64,000 bases of DNA, from positions 3,560,001 to 3,624,000 of the forward strand of contig JBBBDQ010000310.1 in assembly GCA_037127315.1 (NCBI GenBank), written 5' to 3'. Every line of letters begins with the position of its first letter. The first letter of the stretch is position 1. Of the stretch, positions 11,567 through 22,500 are shown in pieces. Under the pieces are notes generated by a model, which worked only from the letters and a program-made list of their open reading frames with translations, ran no database searches and was not told where the DNA came from. The translations under genes were made by a program, and so were the position numbers. This DNA comes from Ascarosepion bandense (taxonomy: Eukaryota; Mollusca; Cephalopoda; Sepiida; Sepiidae).

Positions 11567-14234
11567 GAAAATCTGGCTCACTCTTAGATTTTCGATTTTG
11601 TTTGCTCTACTTTCGCTTTGGGTGCTTTGTGTACTCTGCTTTCGTATTGATCTCTTTATTGTTAAGGTTTTCGTCTTGGGGTTTTTTCTTTCTCACGATT
11701 GCTTGACTTTTTGTTCAGGTATTTCATTTGTTTCTTTTTTTCTTCCCCTTCTTTTCCCTCCAGGTTAGTTCTCGGTGGGTTTCAAGACGATCTTATTTGT
11801 AGTTTAATTATTGATAATCTTGACAGAATTAGTTCTGTTGCTATTGGTATTATAACTACAATTTATATATATATTTCCCTCCTGTCACACTCTGGTTTGG
11901 ATTATTTCATTTTTTTTTTCTTATGTTTTAATGTAAGATAATCAATAGTAGGTAGATCAATATATATGTTGCCATCATTTTAGATGGTAAATTGATATTA
12001 ATTTTTTACCGTCATTTTTTATGGCATAATTATTCAACATTTAAATATCCTCATTTCTCATCACTCTTTGATATATATTAGTTTCTTATCCTTTGGACAC
12101 TCAGGTAGTAAAAATGTCAGTTGTATTTTTATTTCCAAGCATTTACAAAAAACTGCATTGATATGTTCTCAGTAATGAAGAGTTTCAGTTGCTTTTTTTT
12201 TCTTTTTAATACTCTATTAAGCTGTTAGCAAGTGAAGATGGTTACTTCTATTTAGACAGTCCACTTAAAATTAAACAACAAACCTCTGTTAGTATCTGTT
12301 TCAACCCAATTATTCAACTCTCACTTGAGTAGATTACAAACTGATAAACAGACTATCACTAAATTAACATTCAGCATTCTGCATTATTTGTGAATATTAC
12401 TTCTCCTTTTACAGTATAAGGAATCCTCTCAGAATATAGTACTTTATGTATTAGTTCTATATATTTGAAATTGCAGTAACTTGGCTCTCAATTTCAGTAA
12501 AGGTTGTTTTAGGTGCTACCATTGAAAGATGACTACACAGCCAATAAATTAAAATTCAACTTGTGCTGGCAGGATTAACATTTTGCTTGGCAAAAATAGC
12601 AAACTACAGTGCTAAAGGTTAAATGCCCACTGTATTTGTAGGTCTGCATAATTGACTCTTCTCTTGCATAATGAAATATTAAAGTAAATACAGAGGAATT
12701 TATAAACAATTTTTAGCAATTGAAAAGATGCAGACTCCTTCACTTGTAAATAAGTGGTAATTAATTTGTTTTGCTACTTTTCATATGTTATAATTACTTA
12801 GTTTTAATCTTTGCTTTTGTAGATCAAAGGTTGTATATTTGAACTGAAATTAAAATTTATTGATTTTTTTTTATGTTTATCCTTCATTTTTTCACATAAG
12901 AAACCTCTGATGACTTAATATTATTAAGTGGGGTGTTTTCTATTGAGCTATTTCATAAATATGCAAACATTTACCTAAATTTACAATCAGGTTTTCATTA
13001 CTTTGTAAGACAATATTTGATATTTCTTAGTTTCATTAAGTGTCTATTTGTCATATGTGGAATTGTAAACACACATTCATTTTTTCTGAGAGTCATAAGA
13101 TTTTAATATGTATATTTATTTTTAGTTGAGCAAAGTATGTTTTCTTTTAACTGTCTTTGATTTTACAGGATTTACTTACTCAATATATTATAAAGTAATT
13201 TAAAACAAGAGCAAAGTATAACTAACAGTATTCATTTGTCAAAACAGTAAAATGTTGGTGTTTTCTTCTTTTAGAACAGTTAAGATTATGGGACATTTGC
13301 AGGTTAAAATCATTCATTTTTTAAGCCAATAAAACTTAATAAACAAAGAAGCATTTAACTTATTTACTAGTGTGTGCAACTTCATTAAAGCTATCAGTAA
13401 GTTCCTATATTTAAAGAAGTTAAAGAAAGATTATTTTTGTAAACTAAGAAAAGATTTATCTATTGGCACAATCATGTATAGTCTCTTATTTTCTGTTTTC
13501 ATTTTTAAAACTGATAACACTTAAATCTGAAAAGTTTTGTAAGATTTTTTATTGTTACTCTGAAAGTAACTTATATTTTCCCCACATTGATTTTGTATTT
13601 GTAGATGATGCAGCAGTGAGAAGATTAATGAAAAATAGCTCTTGCTGAAAAATATTAACAAAACACTTCATTTTTCTTTGTTTATGATAAATGAATATTT
13701 AAATAACCTGTTAATATCTTTGTCTTGCTAAGATAAATGTGGCAAAATGGGTTGGATCAGGTGAAAGTGGTGTTAATGATTTTAACTTTTTTGATAGACT
13801 ATGCCGATATTATAATAAAATATTCAAATATTGCGTTATTGAATTCTTTTTATCATTGTAATAGAGCTTCTAAAATTGCTTGCTTAAATTAATAAAATAT
13901 TTAATATTTTATACTATAATGATCAAAATTATTGTTACTCTTTAAGACCACTTTAGGATTCTTCCAAGATGTATATTGAATATCTGTTTCTAAGTGACAT
14001 AATGATATCTAGCATCATAAGCTAGCATTTTCTTTTTAGTCTCCTGTACTGTAATGATTGTTTGAAAAGTTGTAAAGCCTTCTTTTTTGGCTGTAAAAAG
14101 TGTCAGCCACATATATGTTAAATGGGTATTATAATAATCTCTATTAGTCAATATGCTTATTTCTATCTACCTAATGTATTTAGAATGTGTATCATACATT
14201 GTGTGTTCCCCTTTCATATAATTATATTGTTCTC

Positions 14235-14330
14235 AAGGACATATGATCTAGTGACTTGACTCAAAAAGTTGAGAGTTCAATACCTAGCTACAGCAGTATT
14301 GAACAAATAACTTAGAGAGTTGAGTTAAAG
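14235..14330 (+). mobile_element. Penelope terminal (tRNA-like) fragment
   Basis: GGACATATGATCTAGTGACT followed by AGAGTTCAATACC resembles the - strand of 18430-18520 (tRNA-like part of the Penelope terminus). Short and diverged. Confidence 0.4.
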
Positions 14331-14339
14331 AGAGATAAC

Positions 14340-15820
14340 AAAAACTTCTAGAAGTGGCATGGTTCATTGAACAGTCATTATACCCCATTGTGATCAAAAC
14401 AAAAGGTTTGGTTTTAAATTCCTGAGGAATGGCCAGAGAATACAATACATTGTGAATATGAAAATAAAGATGAGGACCACAGTTTGGATAATGTAAATAT
14501 ATTGTCATCAGTTACCTTACTACTCAAAGAACTATTAATAATTCTATTATACGGGAATAACTCTTAGCATTTCAACTTTGTAATACAGCCAGTATTTAGC
14601 TATGGACTTTCTTAAATTCAGAAATAAGACGTTGAAAACAGAACTCAGGACTAGAGAAATATCTATCATACATATTTCACAAGGAATTTTATCCAAGTGT
14701 AAATGAACAAAGCACTAATTAAAATAACAAGTAATAATTATCTATTTTACTAAAATAATTTTTTTTAAATATAAAAAAAAGACGATTTTTACTTAAAAAA
14801 TTAATATAGTTTTCAAGCCTAAAAAATATACATGTAGGTTGTTTGGTTGCTGAATGACAATTCACTTTAATGAACTTATAAAAATCAAAAATTGTCCCAT
14901 GCCATTTAAAAACCACCATTCTTTAATACAGTCAGAATAATTTATAATTTAAATATTCTTCAAATTCTTTCTACTAGCAGTTTCATTTCAGCTCAGTCTT
15001 TGAAAATGACTGTTTTAATTTCTAACTAATGAAACTTAATGCTTCTAATTTAATATTAAAATAGTAGTACTTTTTATCTCTTTTAGGACTACTGAAATTT
15101 CTTGCATACTCAATTTAAACGTTTTTTCTTTTTAAACTCTTTCACTTATGTTTTTTAATTCTTGATAAAATGAGTTTGATATTATTTGTGATTATCTTAC
15201 AATAGCATAGTTTCAGAATGTATTTTTTCTTTTTTTTCATGATGAAACTTTATTTTACAGAAAAAATAATGTATTCTTGAAGATTTCTTATAAATATTTA
15301 ATAGAAAAATGCTTAAAAATGTATTTAAATGTAAAGCAACATAAATTTGAAATAATTTTATATAAAATAATACCGTGACGCATTACAGAAAGTAAGTATA
15401 TTTGACTTTCAAAATATTTTAATGTAATTCTAAAATAACTATTCTCTCTTGTAGGCAAAAAGTATGCTTTCAAAATAGTATGCAGCAATTGTCACACCAA
15501 TTAAAAAGACAACTGATATTTCCTTTTTAGTAACAATTTATCGTAATCCCACTATACTGATTACACAGCAGATGTCAAAAATCTGTCTGATAGTTTACTG
15601 TCTATAAAGGTTTGGACCAACATACTGTCTTGAGAGAAAATATGAGTGATTTTATTCTTAAATTGTAATGAAATTTTCACAAGTTTTCCCAAAAGTAAAT
15701 GTTATTTCTTGCTTGATTTGTAAAGCCAATATGATTTATGCATGTTCAATATAATATAAACAAATAAGGAGAAATAAAATCAGAATTTAGGTAGCCTATA
15801 ACATAGTCAAATTTGTTTAA
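14340..15820. other. Non-coding, no recognised element
   Basis: AT-rich. Short frames only, none with a recognisable motif. Confidence 0.5.
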
Positions 15821-15821
15821 T

Positions 15822-16024
15822 TTATTTATGCACAAATACCCTTGAGAAATATATTAATCCATCTCTTCTCCCTCCATTTATGGGTTAAATAGCAGAACAG
15901 ATTCTATAACCTTAGTTGGCAAACCATCTACTGCAGAAAATAATGACAACCTTCTATAAGAAAATCTTCTGCCCAGATATGATCACCCAATCATGTATCA
16001 CTTATGGTACTTAACTGACTGATC
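15822..16024 (+). mobile_element. tRNA-derived SINE, 5'-truncated copy
   Basis: GCACAAATACCCTTGAGAAA to ATGGTACTTAACTGACTGAT matches the body and 3' end of the SINE best seen at 36001-36310. The promoter head is missing and the hairpin region is partly deleted. Confidence 0.75.
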
Positions 16025-18195
16025 TGTTAGTGATGAAATTGACTCTCAGACTTTTTGAAAATTTCTCTACCCGACAACATATTGTCATTCTTGGCTCCTC
16101 ACTCTCTGTCACCTGGGATTGATAGACAGGATACTCAGCCCAACTTCTTGGTCTTTTCATCAGTATAAATAGGTTTCTTGGTGTTATTGATCTGCTAAAA
16201 TGTTAAAATTTAAGAGGTCACAGCTTGATGCATTATATGACTTTTTATACAATTGGCTTCTGTTGCTTACTATAGAAACTGATCGATAACATAAAAATAT
16301 TGATGAACCAACGACCCATTGACTTTAATATTTTTTGGAGGGGTGGATAAAATCAATACAGCTTTAAACTTGGTCAATGAAAATATGTAGTATTAATAAA
16401 CTGTAATAATTTATTTATGAAGACCTGAAGATTAGTTTTTTTTTGTTTTTTCTTTTAGAATTAGTTTTCTTATTACTAAATGTTTATAACAATGATGACG
16501 ATGCTTTTCTGTATCACTAAATGCTTATAACAACGATGATGATACTAGTTGAATACTCATTTCCTGATAAGTGATTTTTTTTTAGTTTCACTCTTATATG
16601 TTTATCTACTTAATTAACTGCAGTTAATAATGAATTGGTCTTGTGTTCTCATTTGAAGTTAAACTACTTTTAGGTAGACATTCTGATGACTGCACTTAAG
16701 CCTTTTTCTCTTCTCTTGACAATGATGTTCTCTTGGCAAACTGCAAATAGTTACTATCAAAACAAGATCAGTCCAATAACAATATGGGTGCTACTCATGC
16801 AAAAATGACTTCTGGAAGAATGTATTTTTTTATGTATTGAAATAATATAAAATGCAAAACTGAAAAGTCATGTTATCAATACATCTTTGTTTTTTCTATT
16901 TGGTATTAAAGAAAGGTTGCTATTGAATGCAGTATCAGTTACATTTGTGTTTTGACAGCATCCCTGTTAATTACATCATTTTTTGCTATAAGGCAAAATC
17001 CACAGTTAAGACTGATAATAGTCAAAATATTGCAAAACTTCCTTGCAAAAATATTTTCAGCCACTTCATCTTATTAAATAGTATGATTTGTTGTAGTTTT
17101 GTGTTCATGTTGGTCATTTGCTCATCATATTCATAACAGGTAACACAAGATAACACAGATGTATTTAACTTCTGGTGATGTCATATCTTTGGTTTCAGTG
17201 GGTTACAGGCTAATAAACCTAGAAAGAGCATTTGCCCAGTTAATTATGGTTGATGTCAATTGCCAGAATGGCTGTTATAATCTATTGATAGTGTAAAGTG
17301 TTATACTTCTCTTCAAACCAAAGATGGCAAACAGTGGTTTGGGGTGAAACAGAAACTTAAAATATGACATGTACAACATTTTAATATCTTAACTTCAATT
17401 TAATTGATGTAGGAAGTTTCTGTGTGCATGATACTTTTTTTTCTTGGAAAATGCAATAAACCCCAGATGCATTACCATAGTCAAAAAGCATCTGAGCCAC
17501 TGCTTATTTAAAGCTATAAAAAAATAAGTTAACAGTAGATCTGAAGTTAGTATTTATTTATGGAGATCTTTGCTGATTCACTGTGGCCCATTTCTATTTC
17601 GAATCAAATGATTGAGAGGATTTTCTCATTGAAACATAAAGGAATCATTCAATTGCTCCTAAAAATAAAGCATAAATAGTTTAAGTGGTGAAAGCTTAGT
17701 ATTTAAGAATGATAGTAAATAAATGACTTTGGACCTGCATTTGATTGCAAAAAGATTGTTTATTCATTAAATAATCAAGTTCAAGCAGATCAGGGTAATC
17801 ATTATATATAAAATTGCATGTGTCTGGTGATCTCTAAACAGTCCAGAATAATTATACGTTTGATTGTACTGCCAGATATTCATTTACATTTTTGTAAGAA
17901 GAGACTTTGAATGTCCTTATTTTACCAAAGTTCACTATGAAATTAGTAATATCAGATAATGAAATTGGTGTACAATTTATAATCAATCAATTCCTTTATC
18001 ATCTAGAGATAACATCAATTTTAAAGGTGTATGACTGCTTTAGATAACTAAAATGTTGATCACTAGACAGGTTTGTACCATGTTGAATGCCATTGATGAT
18101 GTAAGAATAAAATTGTACAAAATGCTATTTTTCTCTTGTTGATGGCCATCGTTTTGTCCTCTTATTCTGTTATTTGAACTTCTGTTGTATTGATA
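16025..18195. other. Non-coding, no recognised element
   Basis: Contains AATGATGACGATGCTT and AACGATGATGATACTA, two imperfect copies about 45 bp apart near 16490-16540. Otherwise nothing. Confidence 0.45.
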
Positions 18196-18199
18196 TTGA

Positions 18200-19910
18200 T
18201 GATGCAAGTGTAAATTATTTACATTATTCGGACTATTATCTTCATCTTCGTTGCCATTTTTACGATGTTTTGGCTGTTGTATGCTTCAGCCTTCTTCAAA
18301 TACTAGGAATTTTGAACCTAACCCTTTGTTAAAATCACTGGGTTATATCATTCTCATTTCTTGCGTGAAACCTCTTTTGGTAGTCATTAGTTATCTGCCT
18401 CTAACTGGACTCTCTATGTTACTTTTTCATCACTGCTGTAGCCTGGTATTGAACTCACAACTCTTTGGGTCAAGTCACTGGAACTAACCAACATCTATAT
18501 CCACTGGGTCACGTGTCAAGGACAAAAAAGAAAAAAAAATGAATTTCTGGGACTTATAAACCTAATGTTCAGTAACCATTATTTACCAGAGTTCATATTG
18601 CAATTTTTGACACTGCAGTCCGTATTACTGGTTCCTAAATTGTATTTATGTCTATGCTTGGCCAGCTTAGAAGATTTTTGTAGCCTAGCATACGTGCTGA
18701 TTCCTTAAGTTCATGTAGTCTCTAGTGACATTCTCTATCTATTATTTGAACTTCATCCCTACGCCTAATTTTTCTATCTCCCCTCATGTTATGGCCTTGC
18801 AATGTTCTTGTAGCCTTACTTTAAGGGGACAGCCTGTTTCTCCTTTATATTTCTTTCCACAGCTACATAGAATGGTGTACACACAGTCCTTAGTTATGTC
18901 CTCCTCTGTTGGGGGTCCTAATCAGGAGAGGTACCTGCGGAGTGTAGAACCACATCTGAAGATTGTCCTGATGTGGATGACAGATCTTTTGTATTTTCTC
19001 TGATGACCCCTTCACATAGGGTAGACAAACTGAGGCTATTTTCTGAGAGTTGTTATCCTCATGCACCCTCCCTTCCATGTCTGTTGAAGTTGTTGTCATG
19101 TACCCTGGATAATTGTTACATTGTAGGGTACTGCTTATACTGATCATTTCCTGTTCATATGTTTCTGGGTTGCTGCTTATGACTTTTGCTTGATGTTGCA
19201 AGCAGTAGACGCTCCCTTTCTTTACATTGTATGGGTGGTGAGTTGAAGTTGAGATATTGTCTGGTGAATGTTGGCTTGTGGTATACAGATGTCTTGAACC
19301 CTATCACTGTTTGAGTTATTAGCACATCCAGGAATGCCAGTTTTTTGTCACTCTTTTTCCATAGTGAACTGTATAGATGATCTTATTGAGTTCACATGGT
19401 CCAGTAGCTTCTGGACCTCCTCCTGGTGTGGCCAGAGCATGAAAGTGTCATCAACGTATCTCAGCCATAGAATTGGCTTTAGAGCTGTGGATTTTAATGC
19501 CATGTCTTCAAAGTATTTATTCCATGTATATATTAGCCAGTGATGATGATAATGGCGAGCACATTGCTAAGCCTTCATCCTGCCGATATATGTCTTATCC
19601 CAATCCAAAGTGTGTTGTTTGTGTGCAGAAAGTCAGCATCTCCATCAGGTTGTCTAGTGGAATACTGGTACATTCTCCTAGGAATGAGTCCGAGGCTAGT
19701 TTGTCCCAGACTACCGATAATGCCTCTACAGTGGGTACCTTGGTGAACAGACTCACCACATTCAGGCTCGTCTGGTAGCATTGGATGGGAGCATCTTTGA
19801 TAAGTTCCACGAATTGGTTGAAGTTTTGAATATATGATGGTGACTTTCCTATGTGGGTCAATTATATCTACCAGGAAGTGACTCAGAGGGTGGCACGCTG
19901 AGCCTAGGCT
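18200..19910 (-). mobile_element. Penelope-like retroelement with GIY-YIG nuclease, degenerate
   Basis: On the - strand: SLNVVSLFTKVPTVEALSV (motif A region of Penelope RT, near 19730), then AMCSPLSSSLANIYME-like motif B near 19530, then WLRYVDDTFM with the YVDD box at 19447-19458. After further RT sequence, DCVYTILCSCGKKYKGET and RLQEH form a GIY-YIG endonuclease core at about 18800-18885 (VYT at 18874-18882, YKGET at 18835-18849). This RT-then-GIY-YIG order is diagnostic of endonuclease-bearing Penelope-like elements. Frames are interrupted many times, including just upstream of the GIY-YIG core. The N-terminal part of the protein is missing: similarity fades at about 19910. The terminal region (18200-18520) carries tRNA-like and hammerhead-like motifs and recurs elsewhere in the window. 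Confidence 0.85.
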
Positions 19911-20235
19911 GCTAACAATAAGATGACATTAGTCTGAATAATGTAAATAGTGTAAATACTACCTCATCTCAAGAATATAGACAGATGCAAAATCTTTTCA
20001 ATCATTATAAAATAAAGTTTCAAATGTAATAGCACCTGACATACACTGCAATAATATACGGACAGTAATTTCAGTCTTGTTTGACCCGATTCATTTGCAT
20101 AGTTTAGAGAATAAGATCCTTTCATGCTTGAAATCTCCAAATGAAAATTAGACATTTGAAGAGATTTCATTCTGCACCTTCCCAATTTTTCCATTTAAGC
20201 ATACATCTGCAAAATTATTTTCAACACAAATATTT
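19489..20235. repeat. 747-bp tandem duplication, unit 1
   Basis: Every stretch compared by eye matches 20236-20982 exactly at an offset of 747. The unit contains the 5' part of the Penelope RT (to about 19910) plus about 325 bp of flanking sequence, so the duplication postdates the insertion. The second junction shows only about one base of possible microhomology. Confidence 0.93.
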
Positions 20236-20982
20236 GGATTTTAATGCCATGTCTTCAAAGTATTTATTCCATGTATATATTAGCCAGTGATGATGATAAT
20301 GGCGAGCACATTGCTAAGCCTTCATCCTGCCGATATATGTCTTATCCCAATCCAAAGTGTGTTGTTTGTGTGCAGAAAGTCAGCATCTCCATCAGGTTGT
20401 CTAGTGGAATACTGGTACATTCTCCTAGGAATGAGTCCGAGGCTAGTTTGTCCCAGACTACCGATAATGCCTCTACAGTGGGTACCTTGGTGAACAGACT
20501 CACCACATTCAGGCTCGTCTGGTAGCATTGGATGGGAGCATCTTTGATAAGTTCCACGAATTGGTTGAAGTTTTGAATATATGATGGTGACTTTCCTATG
20601 TGGGTCAATTATATCTACCAGGAAGTGACTCAGAGGGTGGCACGCTGAGCCTAGGCTGCTAACAATAAGATGACATTAGTCTGAATAATGTAAATAGTGT
20701 AAATACTACCTCATCTCAAGAATATAGACAGATGCAAAATCTTTTCAATCATTATAAAATAAAGTTTCAAATGTAATAGCACCTGACATACACTGCAATA
20801 ATATACGGACAGTAATTTCAGTCTTGTTTGACCCGATTCATTTGCATAGTTTAGAGAATAAGATCCTTTCATGCTTGAAATCTCCAAATGAAAATTAGAC
20901 ATTTGAAGAGATTTCATTCTGCACCTTCCCAATTTTTCCATTTAAGCATACATCTGCAAAATTATTTTCAACACAAATATTT
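20236..20982. repeat. 747-bp tandem duplication, unit 2
   Basis: Second copy of the 19489-20235 unit, directly abutting it. Because the copies look identical, it is either a very recent tandem duplication or an assembly error. Confidence 0.93.
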
Positions 20983-21846
20983 TGTGTTAAACATGCACAG
21001 TTGCTTTTTGGGTGCATGAGAGGGATACAGAAAGGAACTTCTCAAAATTATAACAAACATCAGATTGTTTTTTATTTTATTTTTTTATACACATTCTTGG
21101 TTAGGCTGTGAACATTTCAGCACCTTTCCCCTTCATTAAAATTATGATCTTTATGATTTTTCTCAAGATTTGATGTTTTAAGACTGTTTAGGAAAAAATG
21201 ATTTTTACTTTTCATTAACAGTCAGAATTTCTGGGTATCTCTAAATTTTGAATTTCTGAATGTAATCTTATCAGCCTTCATATTTCCCCAGTTTTGCTTC
21301 AGAGTATTCCTGTTTAATGAAATTCACTATAAGTAAAAAGCTATTGTGGTCTACATAAGTCCACTGAGGTGCTCTAGATAGTGAAACTTTATCTTTTATT
21401 TTCTATTGAGCATTTTGAAACTATTTCTGTTACTGTTACAATAATTGCTTGAGTCATTCAAATGATAATGCTATTGTCAGTTTTCTTATTTGCTACATTT
21501 GTTTGGACATTTGTTATAGCTGACTTAGTTATTCAATGAACTGTTAATAATAATAATGGATTATTTTGTCTTCACTGCCAGAGATTTTCTAGTCTGTATA
21601 TAACTTTCTTATTGGAGGAAGGATCATTCACTCAGAACATGAAATTTGTCAGATGGTTTATTTGTATCATTTATTATGTTCCATTCTTTTTTCAATTTCT
21701 AATTGCTATGACAGACATTTGGGATTTGGGAGAATTAATATTCCCTACAGTTAGTTTATAATGCAATTAATTTTTATAATTACAAGTTGAATATCTATGA
21801 AGTTTTAAGCAATGATTTTAGTGTTGTGTGTGTGTGTATGTGTGTG

Positions 21847-21894
<48 letters not shown>

Positions 21895-22110
21895 TTGGTT
21901 GATGCTATCCAAAATAGACATCAAAATCTTGAAAAAGAAATGTTTAATTCAGGCATCTTCAAACTTATATTATCAACCCTTTCTTGAAATCCTTATTTCT
22001 TCAATGACTGTTTCTTTCTTATTTTTATTAAAAAGAAAGCAATAATAAGTAGAACAGTTTAATAAAAACATGTAATGACAAAATATTAAAAAAAATCTAT
22101 ATTAATACAC
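20983..22110. other. Non-coding, no recognised element
   Basis: AT-rich flank between the tandem duplication and the RLE LINE, with only the 21.8-kb microsatellite. Confidence 0.5.
21823..21891. repeat. (GT)n(TA)n microsatellite
   Basis: GT units 21823-21850, then about 20 TA units. Confidence 0.95.
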
Positions 22111-22122
22111 TTGATTCCTAGG

Positions 22123-22500
22123 AGAAGGAAATTATTGGGAAGTAATTGACACTCAACTAAAGCGAGCTGAATATAAAATGCTCCTCTTACCAATAACAAT
22201 TCCATCGAACTTCTCTATGGCATATGACTTCATTGAACTTTTGTCCTTTTGAATTTATACTTTAATTGGGGTCATCAGGAGAGAATGTGCACCGTTTCGG
22301 GGCCTTCCTCTCAACAGTTTCACTTGCACACCGGCCCCCCTCACTGATGTGTGGCCCCATTATAACAAAATACATGTGTAGTTATACTTGTTCAAATGTC
22401 TAACGGCGAAATTACTTTAATTAAAAACGAGAAACGGCAAAGCTTACGTTCCAAGAATGTAACGTGAACCTCATTACGCACACACGATCAATCATGTCAT
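22123..22500 (-). repeat. Direct repeat R, 3' copy of the RLE LINE
   Basis: About 94% identical by hand alignment to 25942-26318, same orientation, with mostly transition differences and one small indel. It acts as the 3' untranslated region: it begins at the stop codon of the endonuclease frame. It contains a G/C-rich dyad (GGGGCC at 22299-22304 with GGCCCC at 22353-22358), unusual in this AT-rich window. There is no poly(A) tail at its 3' end. Confidence 0.85.

Larger units (their letters stand above)
10640..14230. other. Non-coding stretch apart from two microsatellites
   Basis: A less AT-skewed segment at 11565-11800 is open in two frames but gives hydrophobic, low-complexity peptides that I do not recognise. 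The rest is AT-rich, presumed intron. Confidence 0.45.

Noticed and set aside
11565..11768. Membrane protein exon
   Set aside because: The hydrophobic peptide comes from T-rich sequence, with no splice sites or motif support. The other + frame is equally open.
20711..20941. A duplicated small gene on the - strand
   Set aside because: Its presence twice only reflects the 747-bp tandem duplication. The peptide has no recognisable features.
22265..22310. CTGATGA and GAAAC in the R repeat as a hammerhead ribozyme
   Set aside because: On the - strand GAAAC precedes CTGATGA and the bases next to both are C-rich, so stem II cannot form. Only a permuted type could work and I see no supporting stems.
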